Of a stretch of DNA of 64,000 nucleotides, positions 48,006-56,124 are shown in pieces. This DNA is from Pseudomonas thivervalensis (GTDB taxonomy: Bacteria > Pseudomonadota > Gammaproteobacteria > Pseudomonadales > Pseudomonadaceae): the NCBI RefSeq assembly GCF_001269655.1, contig NZ_LHVE01000002.1, positions 124,001 through 188,000 of the forward strand, written 5' to 3'. The number at the start of each line of letters is the position of its first letter. Within the stretch, counting starts at the first letter, position 1. The notes beneath the pieces are model-generated. The model searched no databases, was not told the DNA's origin, and saw only the letters and a program-made list of their open reading frames with translations. The position numbers and the translations under genes are program-made.

Positions 48006-48382
48006 TCAAGGCGATACTGAATAGAATTATTCTGGTTGCGTCAGGCACGACCGCCGCACATCTCGGCGTTCTTCGCATGGCTGTCCAGACACGCTGGCAC
48101 GTTAACCTGGCGGATGTGTCACCGTTGATTGACGCGTATCGGACACGTATTGAACAGTTGGAAAGCCCGCTGGCCGGTTTATGGATAAAGCGATTGCTTT
48201 AGTGTTTACCCAGTGACTGCCGATGGTCACCGCCAGGTTAGTATTGTTCGCTCATATTTATATAGATTTCCCCCTTTGACTCGATTTGTCTCGATGGCTT
48301 AGTGTCCGTGTCACTGCACTTGTTTTTGACGTGCAGTCATGGAGCAAGTAATCAGGACGGTAATTTAATTAAAGGATTAATT
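48006..48382. other. Upstream region of the toxin-like locus, no supported gene
   Basis: The sequence becomes AT-richer toward 48382. A 69-codon GTG frame (47993-48202) has no ribosome site and matches nothing I recognise. TTGACT at 48276-48281 is a possible -35, but the hexamer 17 bases on (TTAGTG) is poor. AAAGGA (48372-48376 region) is the ribosome site of the next gene. Confidence 0.4.
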
Positions 48383-50644
48383 ATGAATGCTAACAACTTG
48401 TGGGGTGAGGCACTTAAAGGTGCCTCTCCCGATGACCTTGCGCGGTTTGCACAACTTGCGCCCAAGACCCTCGCCAATGCCTCCACGCCAGAGCAGGAAG
48501 GCGAGTCCCGTGGCAAAGGGTTATTGCTGACGAAAAAACAGATCATTGACCTGCGCAAATACGAAGCCGCTGCCCTGGCGCTGCCCTTCACCCTGGCGGA
48601 TGTGAAGGATTACCTGAACTTTGGCGCCGATGCAGGCGCGGGGCTCAAACATGAGGATTTTCTAAGGACCTTCAGCGCCACTCGCCGTCATGCCCAGCGT
48701 TGGTCGCCGTTGCGCGAAGCAATCATGCTGACCGGTAGTCAATTGAAATTATTTGCTGCAAGCATGCGCCGTTACGGTCGAGACATGGAAGAAGTCTATG
48801 CCGATGTCCGACCTTCCGGTTTGATCGATAAACATAACATCAGGACGTTGGAGGAGTTAAAACGTCTGGAACTGGAACTGGGCGTTAAATTCCCGGGTAT
48901 CGAGCTGGAACCCGACACCATCAGTGATTTTGGATATTATCTGGATCAGATTTTCAAACGGATCAAGGATAACTTGGACGGCGTCACCGCGATCAAGGAA
49001 CAGTTGGCTTCGTTTGGTTATGATTTGCGCGAGTATATTCTTCCTGACATCAAGTTACGCATCAGTTTAATTGGCGGCAATTCGCTGCCAGCCGACATTG
49101 AGCTGCTCAAGCAGCAAATCGATGAGCGCTCCCAGCAGATCAACGAGAAAAACGCCGACTACAAGAGTGCTGTGGAAAAGTCCATCGGGGCTGCTGCAGG
49201 AATGAACCTGGTCGGCCTGGCGCTGGCTATTTACCTGGGCGTAGAGGCCGAGAACATCCGGGCAGAAAGAAATCGCCTCTACAGGGAACAGGAAGAGGCG
49301 ATTGAAACGCTGAAGGGCAAGAACCAGACACTGGGCTCCTTGACGCGCGTCAAGCACGACCTGCAAGGACTGGAACTGGTCGCTGTCGATGCGGATATCG
49401 CCACGCAGAACCTGATGCATGTCTGGAACGTCATGCACCTATACGTGAAGGAGTCCCAGGATACGGTTGCCCAGATTACTGACGCTTTGAGCCTGGGGCG
49501 CTTCATGTCGAAATTCCGGGAAGTGGTCTACCCGTGGAGTCAGATCGAGCAGGATGCCGATGCGTTGATTGCGGTATTCAAGGAGGCCGACGCGGAGTAC
49601 GAGCGCAATTATCGCGTCCAGCCTCGACTCGCCTCTTATCGTGCACTGCCCATCGGTTATCCGGCCGTGGACCGCCAGACCCTGGCTGACAGCCACTCAT
49701 TGATGAGAGACGCAGCGGTCAGATCCAAGGCGCTCTTCATCACATGGAACTACCTGCCGCAACTGCATGATCGGTTCCGTGATCTGGTGGCCAATGTGAG
49801 TGAGAGCAGCGGCGTTCTGAGTACGTCTGCCCTGAACATGAAGGTGGGGCTCGACGGCAGCATGCGGCGCCTGGAGCGTCTGGAAAAAGAACTGGCGGAT
49901 GCGTCGGATCAACAGGAGATAGAAGAAATCGAGGCTGACCGCGCGCAGGAGTTGCTCAGGATCACTTCTCTGGTGATTCGGCCCGTCCAGCAACTCACCG
50001 GTCAATTGTCAGCCATCGACGACCGTTTCGATCGGCGCTTGACGTTGGGTTTCATAGACGACCTTGGCAAGGACCAACAAGCTGTCCAGGCAACCCTCGA
50101 TCGAATGAATGATGAACGTACCGAGCGCCAGAACGAACGCAGTGTCATCAACGAAGCCATCGAGGCGCTGAAGAAGGGCGGGGTCGAGGCGATTGGCAAC
50201 GATTTGCTCCTGACGCTGGAAGAGGTCATGAAGCTCGGTGTCGCACCCCCTCAGGTGCAATTGGTCATGTTCGCCATCGAGCAACTTAAAAAGACCCTCG
50301 GACACGTCGGCGATGGCCTCCGGTTTCTCGACATGGTGCGCGAGCGGGACAAACTGGTAGAGACAATCGAGGTGCTGGCACGAGATATCGAGACGAAAAC
50401 CCGAGAGCTGGCCGCGCTCAAGGGGAAGGTCGAATTTCTCCAGAACATTCACACCCTTGACGATCAGCGCCAACGCTACGTGGATGAATACCAACGGGCA
50501 GTGAAGGCTTTCCAAGCGTTCGCCTCGCAGATCGATGCGAGCAAGCAAGCTGATGACGCGCAGCGCAATCGCGAATTCATCAATTATGCACAACGGTTCA
50601 GCGCCTTCTTGGCTCCGCTGGCATTGCCTTTGACTGCACGTTGA
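48383..50644 (+). CDS. XaxA/XaxB-like single-chain helical pore-forming toxin candidate
   Basis: 753 residues, almost entirely helical, no signal peptide. Residues about 1-412 read like alpha-xenorhabdolysin subunit A: LLLTKKQIIDLRKYEAAALA near 47-66, one hydrophobic stretch at about 267-287 (SIGAAAGMNLVGLALAIYLG) followed by basic coiled coil, and a C-terminal part with NLMHVWNVMHLYVKESQD and VVYPWSQIEQDA. Residues about 413-753 are a second helical unit of the size of subunit B (about 340-350), with GVAPPQVQLVMFAIEQLKKT and a coiled coil near the end. The two subunits are normally separate genes, so I infer a natural fusion. ATG 48383 has AAAGGA 6-7 bases upstream. Assignment is from remembered family patterns; HHpred-type confirmation is lacking. 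Confidence 0.6.
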   Translation: MNANNLWGEALKGASPDDLARFAQLAPKTLANASTPEQEGESRGKGLLLTKKQIIDLRKYEAAALALPFTLADVKDYLNFGADAGAGLKHEDFLRTFSATRRHAQRWSPLREAIMLTGSQLKLFAASMRRYGRDMEEVYADVRPSGLIDKHNIRTLEELKRLELELGVKFPGIELEPDTISDFGYYLDQIFKRIKDNLDGVTAIKEQLASFGYDLREYILPDIKLRISLIGGNSLPADIELLKQQIDERSQQINEKNADYKSAVEKSIGAAAGMNLVGLALAIYLGVEAENIRAERNRLYREQEEAIETLKGKNQTLGSLTRVKHDLQGLELVAVDADIATQNLMHVWNVMHLYVKESQDTVAQITDALSLGRFMSKFREVVYPWSQIEQDADALIAVFKEADAEYERNYRVQPRLASYRALPIGYPAVDRQTLADSHSLMRDAAVRSKALFITWNYLPQLHDRFRDLVANVSESSGVLSTSALNMKVGLDGSMRRLERLEKELADASDQQEIEEIEADRAQELLRITSLVIRPVQQLTGQLSAIDDRFDRRLTLGFIDDLGKDQQAVQATLDRMNDERTERQNERSVINEAIEALKKGGVEAIGNDLLLTLEEVMKLGVAPPQVQLVMFAIEQLKKTLGHVGDGLRFLDMVRERDKLVETIEVLARDIETKTRELAALKGKVEFLQNIHTLDDQRQRYVDEYQRAVKAFQAFASQIDASKQADDAQRNREFINYAQRFSAFLAPLALPLTAR

Positions 50645-50692
50645 GCCTCGACACGCAATTAGAACTGTCTGGGCTTTGAAACATTGACAACC

Positions 50693-50738
50693 GACTGTCG
50701 GAGATCTGCCGCCTCGCGGCCTCTACCGACAGTCTTTT
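50693..50738 (+). terminator. Hairpin between the two toxin-locus genes
   Basis: GACTGTCGG (50693-50701) pairs with CCGACAGTC (50726-50734), with a smaller GCCGC/GCGGC hairpin inside and TTTT after. It ends 17 bases before the next ATG, so it could terminate part of the transcripts and set the ratio of the two proteins. Confidence 0.6.
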
Positions 50739-50755
50739 AGTTTGAGTAACGGATC

Positions 50756-51664
50756 ATGTTTGATTTCTTGTTGGACGAGAAGAATGTTTCTTCGTTGAAA
50801 GAGTACATCAGTTTTTTGAGCGACCTGCCCGTCGCCTTGGAAGAGATCAAGCGTTTTTCGGATGCCTTCCAACGTTCGGGCCATATAATGATGACCCCGC
50901 CTGATGCGCAGGCACTGACTCGGGCAGCCGTTGCCAATGAAAGTCGTTGGCGAGCGATTCTCATGGTTGTCCCTTCACTGGCGACGATGGGGCGTCATCT
51001 GGTCGCCGCGACCGATACGTTCGCGCAAGAATTTGCACAGGTGGCTCAGCACACTGCCGGTGCCGCGGGTCGCGTGCCGATGCAAAATATCGACCCCCTG
51101 CGCTTCACCCCCATCAACGCGGGGCAACAGGGCACCAACCGTCCGCCCGACATCTTGTATCTGATCAACAATCTCTGCTTGCGCCTGGATCAATGCGCGA
51201 AGGTCGTGGCGCATTTCAAGACATTGATTGCTGAGGTTTCCCAGACGATCCACAGTATCTTCGTGCGCTTCATCGACTCATTGGCATTGAGGGTATGTAT
51301 CTGTGATGCGCCGGTCTCAAAGATCGAGGCTTACTACAGCGTCGGGCGGATAGGCTTGCCGAATATGCCGCACGACACGGGCGGTTATTATTCCCAAGAG
51401 CAACGACGGGAAAAAGCCAGGGAGCATTTGAAAATTCTGGGTGAGATCTATGTGCGGGCCATTTCAGCCGGTAACAATCTTGCCGATTTTTGTCATCGCC
51501 TGAACCATTTCCTGAGCTGCGTTAAGGTTGAGCTTCAATCCAACGATCCGCAGCGCAGCCTGCGACGAGCGAAAAGCTCGATGGCGCAAGTCGCTTATCC
51601 GTTGCAGGAACTGGACGTCATGGTGAGCGCCTTGGAGCGTCTTTCGCCCAAATACCGTCCATAA
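50756..51664 (+). CDS. Helical protein of unknown family, partner of the toxin-like gene
   Basis: 302 residues, mainly amphipathic helices, no signal peptide. A moderately hydrophobic helix occurs near 64-85 (RWRAILMVVPSLATMGRHLV), a Pro/Gly-rich break follows at about 115-135 (RFTPINAGQQGTNRPPDIL), then more helices with several Cys (RVCICDAP). I do not recognise the family. Same strand and 111 bp after the XaxAB-like gene, so it may be a further toxin component, a chaperone or an immunity protein. The ribosome site is weak (ACGGA directly before ATG 50756). A convergent terminator follows. Confidence 0.7.
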   Translation: MFDFLLDEKNVSSLKEYISFLSDLPVALEEIKRFSDAFQRSGHIMMTPPDAQALTRAAVANESRWRAILMVVPSLATMGRHLVAATDTFAQEFAQVAQHTAGAAGRVPMQNIDPLRFTPINAGQQGTNRPPDILYLINNLCLRLDQCAKVVAHFKTLIAEVSQTIHSIFVRFIDSLALRVCICDAPVSKIEAYYSVGRIGLPNMPHDTGGYYSQEQRREKAREHLKILGEIYVRAISAGNNLADFCHRLNHFLSCVKVELQSNDPQRSLRRAKSSMAQVAYPLQELDVMVSALERLSPKYRP

Positions 51665-51690
51665 AAAAGCCCGTGACAGGGTCACGGGCT
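51662..51690 (-). terminator. Terminator of the ornithine decarboxylase gene
   Basis: On the minus strand AGCCCGTGAC-CCT-GTCACGGGCT, a perfect 10-bp stem, followed by TTTTTAT. The T tract overlaps the stop codon of the convergent gene. On the plus strand there is no T tract, so it is one-directional. Confidence 0.9.
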
Positions 51691-51712
51691 CACAAGCTCA
51701 AGCGGCTAGCGG

Positions 51713-52876
51713 TTAAACGTAGAACGACTTCAGTGGCGGGAAGCCATTGAATTCCACCGCGCTATAGCTGGTGGTATAGGCACCGGTCGACAGCCAGTAC
51801 AGGCGATCGCCAATGGCCAGGTTCAGTGGCAACCCGTATTTGTAGTTCTCATACATGATGTCGGCGCTGTCGCAGGTCGGGCCGGCGATGACCACTTCTT
51901 CCATCTCGCCTTTCTTCTCGGTCCAGATCGGGAACTTGATGGCTTCGTCCATGGTTTCGATCAGGCCGGAGAATTTGCCCACGTCCGTGTACACCCAACG
52001 CTCGACGGCGGTACGGGACTTGCGCGCCACCAGCACCACTTCGCTGACCAGGATACCGGCGTTGGCGATCAACGAACGGCCCGGCTCCAGGATGATTTCC
52101 GGCAGGTCGTCGCCGAAGTCTTCCTTGAGGAAACGGATGATTTCCTCGGCGTAGGTTTCCAGGCTGTTGGTGCGGGTGATGTAGTTGGCCGGGAAGCCGC
52201 CACCCATGTTGATCAGCTTCAAGACGATGCCGTCTTCTTCTTTCAGGCGCTCGAAGATCACCTTGACCTTGGCGATGGCCGCGTCCCAGACGCTGATGTC
52301 GCGCTGTTGCGAGCCGACGTGGAACGAAATGCCGTACGGCACCAGGCCCAGGTCGCGGGCCAGGATCAGCAGGTCCATGGCCATGTCGGTCTGGCAGCCG
52401 AACTTGCGCGACAGCGGCCAGTCAGCGGTGGTCGAGCCTTCGGTGAGGATCCGCACATAGACCTTCGAACCCGGCGCGGCCTTGGCGATGTTGCGCAGGT
52501 CGGCTTCGGAGTCGGTGGCGTACAGGCGCACACCCTTCTCGTAGAAGTAGCGAATGTCGCGGGATTTCTTGATGGTGTTGCCATAGCTGATCTGATCCGG
52601 GCCGACGCCACGGCTCATGACCTTGTCCAGCTCATAGATCGAGGCGATGTCGAAGTTCGAGCCTTTCCCCTTGAGCAGGTCGATGATTTCCACCGCCGGG
52701 TTGGCCTTGACGGCGTAGTAGACCTTGGCGAATTCGAAACCGGCGCGCAGGTCGTCATAGGCCTGGGAGATCATCGCGGTGTCGATCACCACGAACGGGG
52801 TTTCCTGCTTGTCGGCGAACGCTTTCATTTTCTGGAAAGTTTCGCGCGCGAAATAATCTTCGACCTGGATCGACAT
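51713..52876 (-). CDS. speC: Ornithine decarboxylase (group IV, PLP-dependent)
   Basis: Makes putrescine from ornithine. 387 residues, alanine-racemase fold (eukaryotic-type ODC). Lys57 in YYAVKANP binds PLP; HVGSQQRD, GGGFPANY and ILEPGRSLIANAG line the cofactor site; the C-terminal GPTCDSADIM carries the catalytic Cys-Asp. It matches the short Pseudomonas SpeC (387 residues) and not the long enterobacterial form; some relatives also accept lysine. ATG 52876 has AGGAG 8 bases upstream. A structured 5' leader precedes it. Confidence 0.92.
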   Translation of the reverse strand: MSIQVEDYFARETFQKMKAFADKQETPFVVIDTAMISQAYDDLRAGFEFAKVYYAVKANPAVEIIDLLKGKGSNFDIASIYELDKVMSRGVGPDQISYGNTIKKSRDIRYFYEKGVRLYATDSEADLRNIAKAAPGSKVYVRILTEGSTTADWPLSRKFGCQTDMAMDLLILARDLGLVPYGISFHVGSQQRDISVWDAAIAKVKVIFERLKEEDGIVLKLINMGGGFPANYITRTNSLETYAEEIIRFLKEDFGDDLPEIILEPGRSLIANAGILVSEVVLVARKSRTAVERWVYTDVGKFSGLIETMDEAIKFPIWTEKKGEMEEVVIAGPTCDSADIMYENYKYGLPLNLAIGDRLYWLSTGAYTTSYSAVEFNGFPPLKSFYV

Positions 52877-52887
52877 ACTTGGGACTC

Positions 52888-53076
52888 CTACTGGCAAACA
52901 TCAGGATCAATGGGTGTGAGGGCAAGCAGCCCTCGTGAACGTCCTCCGTATCCCCACTTTGGTTCGCCTACTTCCCAAGGCATGTCGCCGAAAGCAAAAA
53001 GGCCATGGGATGCGTAATACCCTTGGCCTTGCTGTCTCGTCGTCAGTACTTGAGCCGGATGGATCGTTTCCAGCAT
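52888..53076 (-). CDS. Possible 62-codon leader ORF upstream of speC
   Basis: ATG at 53076 lies about 10 bases after the predicted start of transcription, and the TAG lies 11 bases before the speC ATG. The peptide (begins MLETIHPAQVLTTRQQGQGY) is encoded across the terminator-like hairpin. No ribosome site is visible, so it would be nearly leaderless. It could be a regulatory uORF or a chance frame. Confidence 0.35.
   Translation of the reverse strand: MLETIHPAQVLTTRQQGQGYYASHGLFAFGDMPWEVGEPKWGYGGRSRGLLALTPIDPDVCQ
52994..53030 (-). promoter_or_regulatory. Terminator-like hairpin in the speC leader
   Basis: On the minus strand AAGGCCAAGGG pairs with CCCATGGCCTT (one mismatch) around a 10-base loop, followed by TTTGCTTT, giving five T in a row at the stem end. 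It lies about 120 bases before the speC start and 55-90 bases into the predicted transcript, where an attenuator would be placed. Confidence 0.55.
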
Positions 53077-53091
53077 GGACGTTCGGCGCGA

Positions 53092-53120
53092 ACTTTAGGG
53101 CGTGAGGGGCCTGAGATCAA
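53092..53120 (-). promoter_or_regulatory. Sigma-70 promoter of speC
   Basis: On the minus strand TTGATC (53120-53115), a 17-base spacer and TAAAGT (53097-53092). Transcription would begin near 53085, giving a leader of about 210 bases before speC. Confidence 0.6.
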
Positions 53121-53247
53121 CTAAAAATGTCGCGTTTTTGCACACATCCGTCGTGCGGCCCGCGACAGCTCATGATGTAACCGACCTGCGTGACAGATTG
53201 ATGTTCCCTTTGATCGGTTTTTGACCTTGCTCAATATGGCTTTTGCC

Positions 53248-53346
53248 TTTGTGGCGAGGGAGCTTGCTCCCGCTGGGTGGCGAAGCCGCCCTAAAAAAGC
53301 GATGAGCGCTTCGCACTCAAGCGGGAGCAAGCTCCCTCGCCACAAA
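53248..53346. repeat. REPIN, GAGGGAGCTTGC class
   Basis: TTTGTGGCGAGGGAGCTTGC with TCCCGCT on the left and its inverted copy ending CCTCGCCACAAA on the right. Between them GGCGAAGCCGCC and AGCGATGAGCGCTTCGC form minor hairpins. It fills much of the gap between speC and the ABC transporter genes (52877-53374), which otherwise holds only the speC leader. Confidence 0.9.
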
Positions 53347-53374
53347 AGCCAGCAACAAAGGCTGCGGTGCTCGA

Positions 53375-54532
53375 TCAGACGGACGCTGTCTCGGCCGGCG
53401 AGACAATGCTGGTCTTGCCCCCGCGCGAGCGCCCCGAACTCAGGTACTCGGCAATCGATTCCTGGGTCACTTCGCCAAGGAACACCCGCTCGGCGTCCAT
53501 CACCGGCAGCCACGAACGGTTGAACTCGTACATGCGCGACAGCAGGATCCGCAGGTGTTCGTCGTAGGCGGCGGTGGCGTTGAATTCCCGCAGGTATTGT
53601 CCGCAGGTGCCGGTCTGGCGGTGCAGGTCGCGGCGGCGTACGTAGCCCAGGGCCTTGTTCTCGGCACAGGTGACCACCACGTAGCGACGGTCATGTTCGT
53701 CCATCAGCTCCAACGCCTCGCCCACCGGCGTCTCGGGGCTGACCGACGGGGCGTTGTCGGCGGCGTCTTCGGCCTTGACCAGCAACAGCCGCTTGAGCGT
53801 GCTGTCCTGGCCAACGAAGTTGCTGACGAACTCGTCGGCCGGATGCGCCAGCAACGTGTCCGGGTGATCGCACTGGACCAGCTTGCCGGCGCGGAAGATC
53901 GCGATCTTGTCCCCCAGCTTGATGGCTTCATCGATGTCGTGGCTGACCATGATCACGGTCTTGTTCAGCGCCCGTTGCATCTCGAAGAACTCGTTCTGGA
54001 TCATCTCGCGGTTGATCGGGTCGACCGCGCCGAACGGTTCGTCCATCAGCAACAGCGGCGCATCGGCCGCCAGGGCACGAATCACGCCGATCCGTTGCTG
54101 CTGGCCGCCGGACAGTTCGCGGGGGTAGCGGTGCAGGTATTGCTTGGGCTCGAGCTTGATCATGCTCATCAATTCGCGGGCGCGGTCGTGACACTTCTGC
54201 TTGTCCCAGCCCAGCAGACGCGGGACGACGGTGATGTTTTCCTCGATGGTCATGTTCGGAAACAAGCCGATCTGCTGGATCACGTAGCCGATGTTGCGGC
54301 GCAGGGTCACTTCATCGAGGCCGGTGGTGTCTTCGCCATTGATCAATACCTTGCCCGAAGTGGGTGGGATCAGGCGGTTGATCATTTTCAGCGTGGTGCT
54401 TTTGCCACAGCCCGATGGCCCGAGGAACACGCAGATCTCGCCTTCGTTGACGGTCAGGTTCACCGAGTCCACGGCTTTGACGTCCTTGCCGTTGCTCTTG
54501 AAGGTTTTGCTGAGATTTTGAAGTTCGATCAT
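53375..54532 (-). CDS. Osmoprotectant (glycine betaine type) ABC transporter ATPase with CBS domains
   Basis: 385 residues. ABC domain (about 1-235) with Walker A GPSGCGKST, signature LSGGQQQRIGVIRAL, Walker B LLLMDEPFGAVD and H-loop VMVSHDIDEA. A C-terminal pair of CBS domains (about 250-370) is typical of the ProV/OpuA/OpuC branch, where it senses ionic strength or c-di-AMP. The ATG overlaps the upstream permease stop (ATGA). Last gene of a four-gene operon. Confidence 0.93.
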   Translation of the reverse strand: MIELQNLSKTFKSNGKDVKAVDSVNLTVNEGEICVFLGPSGCGKSTTLKMINRLIPPTSGKVLINGEDTTGLDEVTLRRNIGYVIQQIGLFPNMTIEENITVVPRLLGWDKQKCHDRARELMSMIKLEPKQYLHRYPRELSGGQQQRIGVIRALAADAPLLLMDEPFGAVDPINREMIQNEFFEMQRALNKTVIMVSHDIDEAIKLGDKIAIFRAGKLVQCDHPDTLLAHPADEFVSNFVGQDSTLKRLLLVKAEDAADNAPSVSPETPVGEALELMDEHDRRYVVVTCAENKALGYVRRRDLHRQTGTCGQYLREFNATAAYDEHLRILLSRMYEFNRSWLPVMDAERVFLGEVTQESIAEYLSSGRSRGGKTSIVSPAETASV

Positions 54533-55182
54533 TTGAGGAGTCCTTTTGGGGTCAGCGAGCGTTGCAGCCATTGCAGAAGCAGGTCGGCGAAGATGGCCAG
54601 GAGGCTGACCAGCACGGCGCCGACGATCAGCATCGACATGTCGCTGCGGCTGATGGAAGCGAGGATGAGCACGCCCAGGCCGCCGGCGCCGATGGTGGCG
54701 GCAATGGTCATGACGCCGATGTTCATGACCACGGCGGTGCGTACGCCGGCGAGGATCACCGGCACGGCGATGGGCAGTTCGACCATGCGCAGGCGCTGGC
54801 CGAAGGTCATGCCGATGCCGCGGGCGGCTTCACGGATGCCCGGTTCGACGCCGGTCAGGGCCAGGTAGGTGTTGCGCATGATCGGCAACAGTGAATAGAG
54901 AAACACTGCGGTGATCGCCGGCATCGGCCCCAGGCCCTGGCCGAACTTGGAATAGAACGGCAACAGCAAGCCGAACAGGGCAATCGATGGAATCGTCAAC
55001 AGCACCGTGGCACTGGCTTGCAACGGGCCGGCGAGCGCCGGGAAGCGGGTCATGAAAATGCCCAGCGGCACACCGATGACGATTGCCAAGGTCACGGCGA
55101 TGCCCACCAGGGTGATGTGCTGCCAGGTCAGGTGCAGCACCAGCGGCCAATCCAGATGGGAAAAGGCGTCAAGAAAATCCAT
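54529..55182 (-). CDS. Osmoprotectant ABC transporter permease (first type)
   Basis: 217 residues, about five to six membrane helices, binding-protein-dependent permease fold with the coupling loop EAARGIGMTFGQRLRMVELP. It resembles OpuCB/YehW. It sits between the binding-protein gene (15-base gap) and the ATPase gene (four-base overlap). Confidence 0.92.
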   Translation of the reverse strand: MDFLDAFSHLDWPLVLHLTWQHITLVGIAVTLAIVIGVPLGIFMTRFPALAGPLQASATVLLTIPSIALFGLLLPFYSKFGQGLGPMPAITAVFLYSLLPIMRNTYLALTGVEPGIREAARGIGMTFGQRLRMVELPIAVPVILAGVRTAVVMNIGVMTIAATIGAGGLGVLILASISRSDMSMLIVGAVLVSLLAIFADLLLQWLQRSLTPKGLLK

Positions 55183-55197
55183 GGCTTTTCCTCCAGG

Positions 55198-56100
55198 TCA
55201 TTGGGTTGAGAGCAGCGAATGCTGGCGCAGGAAATCGGCGGCAACGGCGGAAGGGCTTTCGTGGTCGACGTCCACGCGGGCGTTGAGCTGGCGCATGGTT
55301 TCGTCGTCGAACAGCTCGGCCAGGGGCTTGAGCTGCGCGGCCAGTTGCGGGTGCGCGTCGAGGAACGCCTGGCGCACCACCGGCGCGGCGGTGTAGTCGG
55401 GGAAGTAATGCTTGTCGTCTTCCAGCAGCTTCAATTTGAACGCATTCAGGCGCCCGTCAGTGGTGTACACCAAGCCGGCGAATACCTGGCTGTTGCGCAG
55501 GGCGGTGTAGACCAGTCCCGCGTCCATCTGGCGGATGTTCTTGCGGGTCAGGTTCATGCCGTACTGCTCGACCATGCCCTTCAGCCCATCGGAGCGGTTG
55601 GCGAACTCGGTGTCCAGGGCCACCAGATGGTTCTCGTCGGCCTCGGCCTGCAACACGGTGTTCAACTGGCTGATGGAATTGATCTGCGGGTACTTCTTCG
55701 CAACCTTCTCCGGCAGCGCCAAGGCGTAGGTGTTGCTGAATTTCGATGGGGCGAGCCAGACCAGGCCTTTTTTCGCGTCGAGTTCTTTCACTCGGGCGTA
55801 GGACTGGGCGCTGTCGAGTTTCTCGGTGACATGGTTGTAGGCCACCAATGACACGCCGGTGTATTCCCAAAGTAAATCCAATTGCCCGGTTTCATGGGCG
55901 CTACGGGCCAGGTTGCTGCCCAGTCCGCCAGTGACTTGCGCGTCGTAGCCTTTGTCGCGCAGGTATTGCGCGGTGATCTCCGCCAGCAAGGTCTGCTCGG
56001 TGAATACCCGGGCGCCGAGGCGGATCAGCGGTTTTTCTGCAGCTTGGGCAAACCCGGCGAACAGCAGCAGGCAGCCCAGGATCAAACTCAACTTCTTCAT
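55198..56100 (-). CDS. Osmoprotectant ABC transporter substrate-binding protein
   Basis: 300 residues with a Sec signal peptide (MKKLSLILGCLLLFAGFAQA then AEKPL, cut near 20-21). The mature protein belongs to the OpuAC/OsmF family: IRLGARVFTEQTLLAEITAQ, ELL-type WEYTGVSLVAYN and YPQINSISQLN. It lacks a lipobox Cys, so it should be a free periplasmic protein. Ligands in this family are betaines, choline or carnitine; which applies here cannot be told from sequence alone. Confidence 0.92.
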   Translation of the reverse strand: MKKLSLILGCLLLFAGFAQAAEKPLIRLGARVFTEQTLLAEITAQYLRDKGYDAQVTGGLGSNLARSAHETGQLDLLWEYTGVSLVAYNHVTEKLDSAQSYARVKELDAKKGLVWLAPSKFSNTYALALPEKVAKKYPQINSISQLNTVLQAEADENHLVALDTEFANRSDGLKGMVEQYGMNLTRKNIRQMDAGLVYTALRNSQVFAGLVYTTDGRLNAFKLKLLEDDKHYFPDYTAAPVVRQAFLDAHPQLAAQLKPLAELFDDETMRQLNARVDVDHESPSAVAADFLRQHSLLSTQ

Positions 56101-56124
56101 AACGATTCCTTTATCCAGCCAGGC

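Noticed and set aside
47993..48202. 69-codon GTG frame before the toxin-like gene
   Set aside because: No ribosome site, begins within a repeat and has no recognisable features.
48276..48304. Sigma-70 promoter for the toxin-like gene
   Set aside because: TTGACT is a good -35, but the hexamer at the right distance (TTAGTG) is a poor -10.
52307..53017. 236-codon plus-strand frame opposite speC
   Set aside because: Antisense of a clear PLP decarboxylase; composition is typical of a shadow frame.
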